Of a DNA stretch of 64,000 nucleotides, positions 10,577 to 22,746 are shown piece after piece. How positions within the stretch are numbered: the stretch's first letter is position 1; each line of letters begins with the position of its first letter. The DNA lies in the NCBI GenBank assembly GCA_003971905.1, contig RSEE01000063.1, positions 1-64,000 of the forward strand, written 5' to 3'. This DNA comes from Moniliella sp. 'wahieum' (Eukaryota; Basidiomycota; Moniliellomycetes; Moniliellales; Moniliellaceae). The position numbers and the translations under genes were made by a program. The notes beneath the pieces are model-generated. The model saw nothing but the letters and a program-made list of their open reading frames with translations. It was not told the DNA's origin and did no database searches.

Positions 10577-13500
10577 TCAAGGGTGCAGGAACTCAATCAG
10601 ATCCTCTTTGAACGTCTCGCGCACCAGCGAATCTCTCTCCGTCGCAGATCCTCCCGCAGCGCAATTCGTCGAGCGAGTGCTTGCCATTAAGGTAGGGCAG
10701 GATGCGCCGCAGCACCGCCGCCGCCGCCGAGCCACGACCACTCTCCATCTTCCCGCCAGCGGGGCATCGGTGGATCAGGCATGTCAGGCACCTCGCCGTC
10801 GCGTCGACTCGGTTCGCCTTGCTGCGCACGCTCCATCAAAGTCCACCACTCGCCCTCGAACCAGGTCATCTGCGTGGGCTCCTTGATGATAGTTGCCTCG
10901 TCAATAGGGATCGAGAGCCAATCCGACTCAGCCAACAGTTCCTCGGCCTCGAATAGCTTGGCTTCGGCCCCAGCGGGAGAGGGTGTGCTTACTGTCCCGT
11001 TTCCCCGGCCCCAGGGGGCACCGGCAAAGAGGCTCGACAGGCCCGTGGCGGCACTCATCGCGTTGGACTCGCCTCCCCGTTCGCCCCCGACATGGGGCGA
11101 GGGGGGATGAGAAAAGACTGGAGCAAGGCCCGGCTCTGGGCCGGGTCCGGGCCCTCGGGGGGCCGGGACAGGGCCGAGGCGGGACGAGCTGCCGAAAGTG
11201 CACTACCGACGGGTGCTCAGCGGAGTGAGGCCAAAGGCAGGTCTGGCTCGGCTGGGCGAATCGGCAGGAACGCGGTCATCTTGGTGAATGGCCACTTGCT
11301 CGTCCCCGCCAAACCCACGGATGACCTTGCGCGGACGCGAGATGGAGCGGGGTTGGTGGTGGGAAAGCAAGCGCACTGCCACCGGCTCACTCTGTACCGT
11401 GCCCAAGCTCCGGGAAGCGCCGGGTGACGCACTTCAGGGGAAGGATGGCCAGACCCGGTCCCAGTTCTGGCAGAGGGAAAAGGCGGTCCGGACGGAGGCT
11501 CGCGAGCGGTCGCTCGCTTGCCAAGTCGTCCACGCTGCATCAGCGACACGCCTGAGGGAGCGGGATTGGATTCGATGGGCTTGACGGGGATACGATCAAA
11601 CGTCAGTTCGGGCAAAGCTTCGGTAGTGGGCGGGCCGCGCAAGAGCGTGCCCAAGGTAGTTGATTGGGGCCCGACGAAGGACGAGCTGGTGGGCCCACGG
11701 CTAGATGGGAGCTGGGTAAGGGAACTGGAGAGTTTACGCTGCATGGGGACCCGTTGGGGCTCGACCGGATCAGGAAGAGGCACACCCATTGCCGAGGAGG
11801 CAGGGCCAGAGGAGGTGGAAGCGCTGGGATGGGCGCGGGCTCGGGCCTCGGCGCGAGCACGCGAATCTGTTCCTTGCTGGCCCGCCAAGCCGCCTTGATT
11901 TCGGGGCGGATCTGGATGCGGAGACGGACGTGCAACTGGACGATCACGTCGGCACGCAAGAGCCAAATCAGCGCACGGAGAGCAAGGGCTTTGACGATCG
12001 CGCCTAGGTTGCCTCCATGACGAATGTGGAGGCCTTGGCCACAGCATGCGCCTTGCCCCGTAGCATAAAGTCGGGGTGCTTGCTGAACGCCTGAGTCGAG
12101 CTGACAGGTCGGCCAGGAAAGCGGGAAAGGGGGGAGAACTGGGGCATGTCCCGTGCCCACGCCGACGCGTAGGTGGGCAGACTGGCAAGCAGGCGGGGAG
12201 TCAGACGGGGTCCGGACGAGGGAAAGAGGGACGGGGGGGGGGAGGGGAGGGACGCACTCGACCGGGTCTAGCAGCGGGGAGACCATAGATGTTCTTGATC
12301 CGCGGCACATCCACCACCTTGGCCTCGCGGTAGTAGATCAGGTGGCGCACCATGGGGTAAATGTCCTCGCATTGGCTCCAGCCGAGCAGGTCTTGCAGCT
12401 CGGCAAAGCTGGCGCAGTGTTAGTTTTCCCATCGCACAAGAATTGCCCATCGAACAAGAAAACGGCGGGAAGCGGGTACGTACGTGGGGATGCCCTCGGG
12501 CGTAGGGCGCAGCAGTCGGATAAACTGCTCGGCCCATGGTTCCATGCCGACGGCCTCTGCCCACATTTCGGCCGTGGGGGTCGGGAGAGCTGGGGCGAGT
12601 GCGGGCCATGGACAGGGACGTCGAAGCCAGTCCACGTGTCCACTGTCGGAGCGGGGGTGAGCACCATCTTCCGCCCAGTCGGCCGTGGGCGAAAGGATGT
12701 CGGGAATATGAAAGCAGAGTCGTCCATCATCAGCAGAGTCTTCCATGGCAGCAGGTACGGCCCAATGGTCCGCGTCCACTCCTCGTACATGAGCTCCTCG
12801 GGACGAAGCTGCATCATCGCTTCAAATGTATCTCCCATCCCCCAAACCAGCGAATCCGGAGCCCTTGAGCCACTCGGGATCGTTCGGGTCCAAGTCGGTC
12901 ACCACATCCTGCACCTTGTGCAGCACTGGTCCCAGTCGCAGGATGGGAGGCAACTGCAGATGAGCCTCGATGCGATTGTTGATGACCACCACAGCATCTT
13001 CGCCGGCCGAGATCTTGGTGAACACGTTCCGAAGGCTGCGGGCCAAAGAGGAGGTGGCCAAGGCTTGGTTTTGGAATTGCTTTAGGGAAAAGCCGAGGCG
13101 CATGCACTTCTCCTTGAGCACCACAAGCCGGTGGACTTCGGTGCCAACAAAGTTGACTCGTTCCTGCTCGGCATAGAGGGCGGCGGTCATCTTAAAGACA
13201 ACATTAGAGTATAAAAACTGCATGGCCAAGTTGGCATCCATAAACGGCATGTCCCACGACGGGTCTGGCCGGTCCAAAACGAGAACAAAATGGAAAAACT
13301 GCAGCCCACTCCCCGAGGCAGGCTCCTTCCTTCTCCGTGCCGAACGGGAGCGCGAACCAGAGGAAGAAAAAGAGTGCGAGCGAGAACTTGGTGTCTGTCC
13401 CATGTCAGCGGCGTCCCAGCCGGGATCAACAGGGAGAGGAGCCGTGTCGGCAGCCAAGTAATCGGTCGAGTTGCGCGCCATCGGTTGCCCCGTACCAGTC

Positions 13501-14635
13501 GCAGTCGTTCCAGGTGAAAGCGAGACTGGGTGGCCAACAAAGGCCAGGTCGTCCACAATCAGTTCAAACTTGCGGTCGCTCAACTCGCGAGGGTTGAGCA
13601 TGCTGGCAAGGTAGGTCGTGTCAAAGCCAAGGTAGCGGTTATAGGATTTGGTCAGGGTCGCCTCATCGTACCCGGACCCGGCGATTTGCGAGTCGGGACG
13701 CAGATCCTCCTTTAACCCTGGAGCAGGGCTGGTCCAACTCGCCCCCATCCGTGCGCCTGGATTCGACACCGAGCCGGACTGGTCCGAGCCACGGCGGTCA
13801 TGCGGCGCCGCAGCGTCCATGGGCACGTCACTGTCGGTCGACTGGGTGCGGGAAGAGGAGCTGGAGTCAGAGGAGGAGGAAGTGGAGTATCCGGAATAGT
13901 CCTCGTGATCTTCACTAAACACATCCGAGGGGGTCTGCGGGCGGCGGGGGCTTGGGAATAGGGCATGCCGACAGGATCGGAATACTGAGCGCCGATGCCA
14001 CTGCCAGACGTAGCCGATGAAACACCTTGTTCCGTACCGCCCCGGATCGAAGAGGATGCGTGGGCATGGTTCGAATCTACCCCTAACGACGCAAGGGTGG
14101 CGCCTGTGGTGACTGGGTCCTCGTACCGCAACCCCCGCACAGCATCGGCGCGATCGCGCACCGTGCTCACAGTCGGCGCACGACCGCGGCTATTCGCCAG
14201 CGCAGTCGGAGAAGTGGTAGTGGCAGCAGCTGTGCCGGGGGAGACGATTCCAGATGACGCGGCAGCGACGGCGGCAACAGAGGCGTAGCCGCCGCTCGAC
14301 GTGGCGGGGACGGCGGGCAGGGCTGGGTCCTGGGGGGCAGGGGCGACGTGTGCGTTGTGATCAGAGTCTTGTGGTTGATTGTGGTGGTGGTGGCGATGGT
14401 GGTGGGGCGGATGCTCCTGCTGGGTGTAGTACTTGACACGCGAGTGACGTTTGCGCACCGCTGGCCGACGCGGCCAGCGAAAGACGATCTGCGGCGAGCC
14501 CTCGTCGGCCGAGGCGGCGACCAGCAGGACGGCAAGCAGGCACGACTGCGTTCGAGCTGCCCGCGGCACCACATGTGGCGCTGGGGCTGGCCCGAGCATA
14601 TCCGCGGGCGTCACGCCGGCGTCCGCGATGGCCAT
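10577..14635 (-). CDS. NPR3: Nitrogen permease regulator 3 (SEACIT/GATOR1 subunit)
   Basis: Npr3, with Npr2 and Iml1, forms the GAP complex that silences Gtr1 and so TORC1 when amino acids run low. Start at the ATG at 14635. Seen in order: the N-terminal strand CLLAVLLVAASADEGSPQIVFRWP, a His/Pro-rich insert, an acidic Ser stretch (SSSSDSSSSS), then the longin-like core YLGFDTTYLASML, FELIVDDLAFVGHPVSL, FFHFVLVLDRP and VFKMTAALYAEQER. Downstream are EELMYEEWTRTIGPYLLPWKTLLMMDD, a winged-helix-like part (VRHLIYYREAK), LIWLLRADVIVQLHVRL and the terminal YLNGKHSLDEL...VRETFKEDLIEF. An intron probably lies near 12820-12850. Frame breaks are scattered (near 13950, 13720, 12700, 12420, 12000, 10690). 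Long for the family because of low-complexity inserts. Confidence 0.88.
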
Positions 14636-15406
14636 CGCGCGATTCCAGCTGGTTGTCCAGCGCCTTGCTCGGCGTTGCTGCGTCTCGTGATGGGCGCCTG
14701 GGCTGGCGTGAACATTTCAATGCCCTTGATCGACGTATCAACACCGTAGATCCAACCGTGCGGCAAGGCCGAATAAACGCTTCGCCATTATTGGTAGCGC
14801 CGGTCTAAGGGACGGGCGCGATACGAATTAGATCAAGTACCAAGGGGAGCAAAGGATGCGCTGGTAGGGGAAGGGGAACAGGATCTGCGGAGAGCAGTGA
14901 GAAGATTTACCTGATTTCCTACGAGGACCATGACAGCCGGTGTGGTGCTTTTCTATCCGTCATGGGGCCGGATATAGAGCCTGTCAGCCAACTACGTGGC
15001 TAGTATATATGAGCAGCACATATGGAAAGGGAAAAAAGGATGAAAACACACAAAAGCGGCAAAGGGATGAGGGTACGATCGATGAGACAAAAGCAACAAA
15101 CAGGTAGGTACTTTGGAAGAGGCCCGAAGGCAAAGAAAAGAGGTTGGCAATCCGGAGAGCAAAATCAGGAAAGTAGTATAGATGGGTGGGTGGGTGGCCG
15201 CTGCTATATCTCGTATGAGAGTGTGCGCAGCCCACGCGCGGTATGGACCGAAACAAACTAGGTAAGGCGAAGGAACAGGGATTAAGGTGGGGCCCCGTTG
15301 ACTTGGCCCAGCCCGCCCTGTAGAAAGAACCGACAAAAGGCATACGGGAGGAGACCCGTAGGAACGCATCTCAAGGGCGGGCTACAGGACAGACGAGAGG
15401 GAGAAG
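14636..15406. other. Intergenic region downstream of GPI protein gene
   Basis: Moderately AT-rich segment (14820-15280). It holds the 3' flank of the gene at 15407-16126 and the promoter side of NPR3. No coding motif on either strand. Confidence 0.45.
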
Positions 15407-16126
15407 TTAGAGCAGTGCCGCAGCAGCCACTCCCACCATCCCAGCCAGTGCCGCCGAGGCACGGAGCGGGCCCGAGGCCGAGGACTTGGACTTGGACGAG
15501 CTCGGGGCGGAAGAACCGGACGGTTTGCTCCCCCCACTCGAGGCCGCAGCCGAGGAGGAAGGTCCAGGGCCTGAAGAGGCCGAACCCGACGCGCCACCGC
15601 CGCCCGAACCGCTGCCCGAGCTTGTTGAACAAATGACGATCGATGGGTCAGAAGGGTATGTTTGAAAAGAGGCCGATGCAGAGAGAAAAGGGGAGCAGGG
15701 AAACGTACCACGAGGGGTTGCTCGACACCTTGGGTGTAGCGCCCGACTGAGCCGTGGCACCGGTCGAGTCGGTCAGCTGGAATTCGAGCTGCTGGTTGGC
15801 CGCAGAGGACTTGACATGGTACGTGTACGAAGTGCCGGACAGGTTGGGAATGGTGTCGATTACAGGGCCAGGGCTACCACTGTAGGTGTGGACAACCAGT
15901 GAGTAGGGGCCTTGCCCGCCCGACCAATTAACCTTAAGGGGCACGCACTGCAGAATGATACGGTTAGACAACTCTTTCGGAACGTCGTTGCTGGGCAAAC
16001 AGCGCCTAGGAGGGGAAATGGATGCGTACAGCGATCACACTCGTCGTGGGCGTGTTGATACTGAAGCCCTGCTGGGCGACAGCGACACCTGTAGCCGCGG
16101 AAAGTAAAGAGGGCGGAGAGCTGCAT
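15407..16126 (-). CDS. Small secreted Ser-rich protein, predicted GPI-anchored (Kre9/Knh1-like domain)
   Basis: Likely a cell-wall or plasma-membrane surface protein. Start at the ATG at 16126 gives a signal peptide (MQLSAL..., then, after a one-base shift, LLSAATGVAVA with a mature QQGFSINTP). The single folded domain carries QCVPLKVNWSGGQGPYSLVV, then GTSYTYHVKSSAANQQLEF and LTDSTGATAQSG, the WSGG...GPY...LxxxLxDSTG pattern of the Ser-Thr-rich Kre9/Knh1 family common in basidiomycete secretomes. A Gly/Ser/Ala-rich stalk and a hydrophobic end (ALAGMVGVAAAALL) fit a GPI signal. One short intron with donor GTACGC near 16030 and probably another near 15640-15715. Ligand unknown. Confidence 0.7.
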
Positions 16127-17282
16127 GGCTGATGAAATACTGTGACCGCAGGGGATCAGACTGCAACGATCGTGTCAAGGTGGTGGTAAGAGGGAGAACA
16201 GAGAGACGATGAGAGAGGGGGGTAAAGGGCTATGGCCCCAAGGCAGGACCCCGGTTTATAGCAGAGTCAACTTGCAGTTCGGCGCAGGTGGGCCAAGGGG
16301 CACCATGCGGGTGAAGAGGGACAGTTTTCTGTCACGGTGTTGATGCGGGCGGACGGGCGCAGGGGAAATTCCATGGACATGCGCCTTGCCCACTCGCGAG
16401 CGAGCTGGGGACCGCCCCTCTACGAGAAGGTTGTAGTTTGGGTGGCAATTGGCGGATGCGCACCCGCGGGCAGCAGGCTGGTGCCTTCTGCTGCTGCAGA
16501 CTTGACCAGTGCCGACGTGCTGACACGCGCTGCGTCCACAGCCAAGGAGATGGGGGCAGAGACGACACGCGCGATGGATGATGTCGATGATGAGGCAGCC
16601 CGCCTCCCCAAGTCGCTTTTTCTCGTAAGGGCAGTACGGCGGAGCGAAATACGATCAACGTCTCATCAGTGTTGCAAGCAGCAGCGCCTGTCGGCGTCTC
16701 GCTCGGTTGGCTACGATGATGCACAGATGATGTTCGCTTTGCTGACTTGCTCTTAATTGCTCGCGGCGGTCGTCCGGTGAAGAGCGATCTACTGCCGTTG
16801 GCATGCGCTGGGGACAGTGTCCCTCTCTCAGATCTCACCTGCAATTTCAGATTGAATAACCAAAAAGTGTACCTGCACTGTGGCGCGATTAGCATACGAC
16901 TTACACTTCCCTCAGAGGTTAGCCTCACAAACCTACTCACACCTCGGCTGTCGTCGGCACGATCTCGCCCAGAGCTCAATCTGAGCGCCTGAACCCCAGG
17001 GTTTAGCGGCCCATGGCCTGCGCATCGGATACCTGCCAGCTGTCAGCCCGTCAAATCGGTCAAACTTGCCCGGCACTGTGAGAGAGCTCACTTTTTAGAC
17101 AGATCGACTGAAGTCTACTAGTCAGCGCTCAGCCCAGGTGTTTACATCATGTTACGCCAACTGACCGATTCAAAGCGACTGCGCTAGCCCGGTTGTCGCC
17201 CGCTTCAATGGGCACCCATTTGAACGTTGAACTTCAACGCGCATCCGCCCGGACGCTCCCTCTGCGCCCTGGTACCCTCGGC

Positions 17283-17289
17283 TATATAA
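17283..17289 (+). promoter_or_regulatory. TATA box (TATATAA)
   Basis: A strong TATATAA followed by a pyrimidine-rich leader with CTCC/CTTC runs and, 80 bases on, the ATG of a short ORF at 17369. Typical fungal core-promoter layout; transcription is not shown by sequence alone. Confidence 0.45.
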
Positions 17290-17368
17290 GGTGCTGCTCT
17301 ACTCATGTCCTCCTGTACCTCTTCTCAGAACCACACCATCCATTCTCCTTCAACAGAAGAACCATTTC

Positions 17369-17500
17369 ATGTCCATTCTCTCTGTGCTGGGGCCGGCACC
17401 CACTGGAATTCGATGCTCCCACCATAGCCGTGTGGCAAACATGGCGAAAAAAAGATGCAAGGAACAGGTCGTGCAGCTCGCCCGTACCCTCTCCATGTGA
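17369..17500 (+). CDS. Short ORF, 43 residues, downstream of a TATA box
   Basis: The ATG at 17369 follows a clean TATA box and CT-rich leader; the frame stops at 17500. The product is basic in its second half (MAKKRCKEQVVQLA) and resembles nothing I know. It may be a small peptide gene, the first exon of a spliced gene, or a chance ORF on a non-coding transcript. Confidence 0.25.
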   Translation: MSILSVLGPAPTGIRCSHHSRVANMAKKRCKEQVVQLARTLSM

Positions 17501-18151
17501 TACCAGCGGGACCGTGAGTGAAGGTCTGATCAAGCTGGTTCCCTAACACTGGGAATCATCCTATCTTGAAGTTATTTGACCAACTACAGTTCGATCTGCA
17601 GGGAAAGGGGGTTTTATATGCCGGGCCCAATGCGGCGGCAAGACCAGTGGCCAAAAAACGTGGAGACTGTGGCACCCTCTCTTGCCTACGCTGTTTCTTT
17701 GGTTCGGAAGTACCATTATGGACTGCGACGACGTCGCTCATACCACCTCATTACTACTAGTGATGGCGAACGCGCGAACAACGGACGATGACGACGAAGT
17801 CAGTGAAGTAACATTATCCGATGAGCTCTCACGTGGGGACCAGAAAGGAAGGAGTGGTCCACAAGATCTACGAGAATATATACACTCTAGTCGACCTACA
17901 AACAGCCCTTTTTCGCCGCATCAGCCAATGATGTCAAAGTCCAAACATAGATAAGAGTAGAGGGTACCAAATATGATGGAGGTGTACAATCCATAAGTAG
18001 CAACGAACCTAGGATGCGCTTCCTTGACGTGCGGCACAACACGCCGAGATCCCCCACGAGAGTAAGAGATGAGGACAATGAAGGATGAGAGAGGATGAAG
18101 AAAAGGGCGCATGGGGGCGAAAGGGAGGGGGGGATGAGAGAAGAAAAGAAA

Positions 18152-20340
18152 TCAGAGCATGGAAGCAACGAACACAGCTGTGAGAGCCAGTGCGACCGAG
18201 GCCTTGGAGGAGGCGGGCAGCGTGATCGAGGCCGGGCTGTGATGATGATGAGCGGCCGCAGTGGCGTTAGCCGAACTATTGCCACCCGTCGTTGGAGGTT
18301 CCGTGAGCGTCTTGCCCTGCGAAGTGATAAAGATGGGCACGCCAATCGCGGGTGAGTAGTCGGCCGGTTTGACCGTGTTGTCTTCCACACCGTCCCAGCA
18401 GAAGAGGTTGAGGCACGTGTTGCACTTGTCCGGGATGGGCGTGTTGGAACGCTCAAAGGAACGGGTAAGCATGCCGCACGCAAGGCACGTAGGCCAGTTC
18501 AAGTCGCCCGTCGTAGCGTTGCCCATCGTCGCCACGTGGAACGCATTGTCCATCACAGTCTGGCTCTCCTCATTGGTGTATGACAGCTTGAATGTGGAAG
18601 TGTTGCCAAAGCCACTGTAAGGGTAGGAAGGCAGGTATGCAACAATCGGCGACGGCTGGCCGTTGAAGGAGGTGTTCTGGTTGGTGATCCGCGAGCCGGG
18701 GCAGCCAAAGAAGGTCGGACGAGTGTTGAGGCCACGGTTGACAAAGGTCTCCATGGGAGGGATGTAGGGGAAAGCATAGTCCGAAAAGTCGTTCGAGTTG
18801 TTGAACCGCTGACCTGTGGTCCAAATACTGGTGCCGTTGGGCCAGGAGTTGATGTCGGCCGACGAGTCCTCAGCAATAACAAAGTCCAGTTGACGTCCCG
18901 GGTTCACCAAAGGCCAGATCGGCACGTTTTGTCCATCTTCGCCACCATCGACATGGGTCACGTTGTTACTCGTCGCAATTGACGACATGGTGGGGTCGAG
19001 GCCTCCAAATGCGTTGGGGATGATAGAGATGTCGTTGCCATCTTCACCAACGTCTTTCAGCACAGCCTCGATGGCCTTCTTGATCAATCCCCCCTGGGCC
19101 TCCGTTAGTTCAATCAACGCACCATTGAACAAGGTGCTGGACGTGCCCATCGTCCACGCTGCATTCGTCCAGCCCGTCACGCACTTGGACGTGTTGGAGG
19201 GCTGGCCATTCACAAACTCTGTGCCGGCCAAGTCAATGTCCACAAACGCCCTGATCCTGCGCTCCCAGGTGCCGTACTCATATGGGGTGAATTCCCAGAT
19301 GGGCGAGCCGCTGAGGGTGGTCTTCTGGCCAGGTTCTGGTCGCCGTCAAACAGTCAGTTTCCATTCGAATCCAACATCCATCTGGATACTCTGAAACAAA
19401 GGAGGCAAAACGTACCCCGCTCGTCCGCAACAATGATGGGGTACGGGTACGAAAAGTTCTGGAAGTTGGATACGTTGCGCACATCGCTCCAGGTGGTAGC
19501 CACACCATAGGAAGGGTACATGCTGCCATTGATCAGATGGTGAGCCAAAGCACGCGCCCAGTAGTCAGTGTGATGCCGGTCCATTTGCCGTTCCCGACAA
19601 AGTCCTTCTTGTCATCCACATCGCTGATCAAGCCCGAGTAGAAGCTGACCTTGCCGTCCGAGGGGACAACAAGGTTGCTGTCCAAGTTCCACACCTCGTC
19701 GTGGAGTTGCTGGGTAGTAGGGTAATTGTTGATGGCGACCGAGCCCGTGAGCCAGCTGCCGCCACTCAGGCCGACAATGTAATCGGCCAACTGCAGCAGT
19801 CCGCCGGTACCAATCGCAGTGGCGGTTTGGTTGCGACCGTCGAAACCGGCAAACACACCGGCCCATTGAGCATCGCACGGTACCCACCGCCCGACGAGGA
19901 AATCCCAATACGGGGAATGCGACTCAGGTCCGAGGTGTAGTTGTCAAACCCACCGGGCACGAGCGAATCGAGGCCAACCTGGGCCTGCTTGAGCCAGGCG
20001 GTCCAGTCGGCCTGGCGGGCTTGACGGTGGTTGCGGATGTAGGTCGCCTCGGCAGGGTTGAGGCAAAGTCACTGGCATTACGCACAAAGCCAATGTAGTT
20101 GGCGCCGGTTGTGTTGATCTGCGGGCAGGGGATGTAGGTGGGGGCGTAGGAGCCCGTGGGGTCAGTGCGCTTGCCGAGCATGATGTCGGAGGCAACAATG
20201 GCGCGGGCGATCTGCTCGACGGTCGCATTCTGGACCTCGGCGCGCTGGTCGAGAGTGAGGCCATCGGGAGAGAGAGACGGCGTGGGCAAGGGGAGCCGTG
20301 GCGGCAGCCACGGGGCGCTGGCGAAGAGCGTTGTCTTCAT
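18152..20340 (-). CDS. PLB1: Phospholipase B / lysophospholipase, secreted, GPI-anchored
   Basis: Hydrolyses acyl chains of (lyso)phospholipids at the cell surface. Start at the ATG at 20340, opening a signal peptide that needs a one-base shift to read as the Ala-rich VAAATAPLAHAVSLS. The PLA2_B catalytic domain shows GISSSGGGYRAML (oxyanion region), GLSGGSWLTGSVAIN with the nucleophile Ser, WARALAHHLING, NPY-type FTPYEYGTWE, and VDGGEDGQNVPIWPL with the catalytic Asp. An 80-bp intron, 19336-19415 (GTACG...CAG), restores the frame between VADER and EPGQKTTLSGS. Late Cys-rich part (CLACGML...CNTCLNLFCW), then a Ser/Ala linker with His4 and a hydrophobic GPI tail ending VALALTAVFVASML. Frame breaks near 20060, 19860 and 19560; the last 1.1 kb is clean. 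Confidence 0.92.
19336..19415 (-). other. Intron of the phospholipase B gene
   Basis: Donor GTACG at 19415 and acceptor CAG ending at 19336; removal joins the GAG CGG G/AA CCT codons and restores the family's reading frame. 80 bp, similar in length to other introns in the window. Confidence 0.7.
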
Positions 20341-20982
20341 GGCAGGGGACAGGCAGGGACTGCAGGACAAAAAGGTGAAGGCGGAAGAGGTGTGGGTCGG
20401 AGGGTGGACGGGAGGGGTTTAAGTGGCCGAACGAGGCGCAGGCGAAGCGGCGGGACGGGCGGGATGTGCTGGGCAGAAGTTTACCTCCATGGCCAGGCGG
20501 GGGCAGACTGTGCGCGCGCCCTGCTGTGCTACCAACTAACAAGTGCGAAAAGCTGAGGGGCGTACGAGGCACTGCGGACTGAGTGTGCTGAGCCAGTGCG
20601 TGGCCAGGCGGGTGGGCAGACCAAGTGCTGCGTCTGTCGCCCTCCGCGACCAGCGACTGCGCTTGGCCGGCAACCCTGGAATCGAGAGGGCTATTGACTC
20701 AAAAGTACTCGACCCGGGCGTGTTCGCACGGCACGCGTCGTCCCAGACGACACGGCACTGCCCCCACGCGCCACGCCTCGCCGCCTGTCCGGCACCATCA
20801 GAGGGTACGACGTCATCCATCCGCCCTCCGTCGGCACCTCCGCGGCATCACGGCACAGCAGGCACCGTCACCTGTCACACTGCGGCACACGCACTACTCA
20901 GCGTACTCAGCACCCCCTGCCCTCCACCGGCACCACCCGTCAGCGCGGCAGCGTTCCACCTCACCTCCAACCACATCGACTG

Positions 20983-21042
20983 CGCAAGTACTCAGTACTC
21001 CCTCAATGTTACTCAGTACACCAGTCTGAGTACTGAGTACTC
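20983..21042. repeat. AGTACTCA-type palindromic cluster
   Basis: Repeated AGTACT/GAGTACT/ACTCAGTAC words on both strands within 60 bases. The same word set recurs near 56826-56880, 57470-57510, 57799 and 57840. Confidence 0.7.
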
Positions 21043-21206
21043 TGAGATTAACTCAACGTCAGCGCGTCAGCGTACTCCACCACCTGAACTGAGACGCAGT
21101 GCCTTGTATCGGGGATTGCAATCGGTGATCGATGATGTTCTGCGTTTCGTTTGGCCGACGTCACGCGCGTCACACGGGACTGGGCACGCACTCACGAAGA
21201 AGACTT

Positions 21207-21270
21207 CAAGCTTCAAGCTTCAAGCTTCAAGTCTTCAAGCTTCCAAGCTTCCAGGCTTCCAAGCTGGAAG
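21207..21270. repeat. CTTCAAG tandem cluster
   Basis: Tandem CTTCAAG units (four or more, first three perfect) grading into CTTCCAAG/CTTCCAGG. A related AAGCTTCAAGCTTGAAGC palindrome lies at 7606-7623 and fragments near 22632-22697. Confidence 0.75.
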
Positions 21271-22746
21271 CGTCACCACGTCACCGGAACAACTACCCCG
21301 TGTCCGCTCACCACCTCCCCTACTGTCGAGGGGAGCACAGCACAAAGCGGGACGGGCAAGCCCAACAGAACCCAACCGAGGAACGCGCACCGTGAGATGG
21401 GAGGAAGGAGAGAGATATTGATCAAGGATACCCCAGGTTACCAGGCGGCAAAGCGAGTGGGCGTAGTAGTAGTGGCAGAGTGGTATAAGGTTGCCCGGTT
21501 GCCCACGTTCATTAAAGTTCTTCCGCGGTGCGCGACGTACCCGGTAACCAGGAAGCACCAATAATTGCGGCAACCGACGGGTGACTAGGTGACTGGCAAC
21601 TCACATGTCACTCTATTACATGACTGTGGTGGTGACCCGGTGACGCCGTGGTTTCGAGGACGGCCAAAGCGTCCCGGTAGACTCCGCCTCTGACATGTGA
21701 CTAGTGTGACTAGCTTGACTGGGTACTGGCCGAAGATCGACAGAGAAAAAGCCCCGTAAAAGTGTCCGAGGCGGCCCCGTTCCGCCTCTGTTCCGCCCCC
21801 TTTTCCTGTTGCGCCTCCGGACTGCCTTCCCCCTGATTGCATCCTCAGGCCTCACCACCTCTTCCCCTGCCTTGCTCGCCTGCCACTGCCACAAATTGGT
21901 ACTGTAGGTACAGGCCACAACCTCACGCTACTATTGGCAAGTCGCACAACTTTAGCAGCTAGTAGCTGCTGTAATTTGGCGGAGTTTTTCGGTTGTTACG
22001 TGTGACATATGTGACAGTCGCTGCCGTAGGCGCGTAGTTGTGGAAGAGTATGTCAACCACAGAAGATGCATCGCATGTCGCATGTCGCTGAAGCCCCGGT
22101 GACGCGTGACGCCGACGATGTGTTCACGACGGTCGATGCATCGACGGAGATCCGACCAGATTTCACATTGAGACCAGATCTCAGATCGATCAACGTCAAT
22201 TTGCTAGGGTGCGATTTGGGAGCACATGCGATCCTATGGATCAGCTACTGCAAAGCAGCCTTCAGACAAGGCGTGAAGGCAAAGTGGTGAGCCACAAGTC
22301 TTCGAGCAACGTCTGAAGGGAAGGAGAAAGGAAAGAGAGAAGGGAGAGATGGAGCGAGCAGGGCGTGCGCGACCTGCGAGCGGAACTCTTCCGCCCGGCT
22401 AAGCGAGCGTCACTGATCCATTGAGGGCCGTGCAGAGTTACCCTAGCACTACCTTTAACACAGTATTGAGGGAATCCTCTGTCAAAATCGACAGACTTCA
22501 TGAAATGCGTGAGGCCGGAGGGCCGGTATTATGACCGGTGCTGTAAGTTATCCTCTTTGGCTGCTTCGCATTTCCTGCTTGGGTCCAGACAGTTCCCTGT
22601 CTCCTTTCTCTCTCCCGTCTCGCTCTCGGCCAAGCTTGAGCTTTGAAGAGCTAGCTAGCGGGTATGGCTTCGTGGCGGATCTATCTTCTTGAAGCTTAAA
22701 CGTCCGTCGTCATAATAAGAGGTATATCTACATCCGCGGCCATCGC

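Larger units (their letters stand above)
16127..18151. other. Intergenic region between two surface-protein genes
   Basis: About 2 kb. An open frame on each strand at 16330-16980 shows no motif and is not called. Contains a TATA-type promoter with a small ORF (17283-17500) and, near 17222-17232, a GAACGTTGAAC palindromic word that recurs elsewhere. The rest is unremarkable and less GC-rich than the genes. Confidence 0.45.
20341..22746. other. Intergenic region rich in short palindromic words
   Basis: 2.4 kb without a recognisable gene. It contains a dense AGTACTCA cluster (20983-21042), a CTTCAAG/HindIII-word cluster (21207-21270) and TGTGAC/CACATGT words near 21600-22020. The frames crossing it carry no conserved motif. 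Confidence 0.5.

Noticed and set aside
14040..14090. TTCGAATC word resembling a tRNA T arm
   Set aside because: No acceptor or anticodon stems fit around it, and it lies inside NPR3 coding sequence.
16332..16979. Overlapping plus and minus frames of 139-215 codons
   Set aside because: Neither frame shows domains, signal peptide or promoter logic; both are low-complexity and equally plausible as chance in GC-rich DNA.
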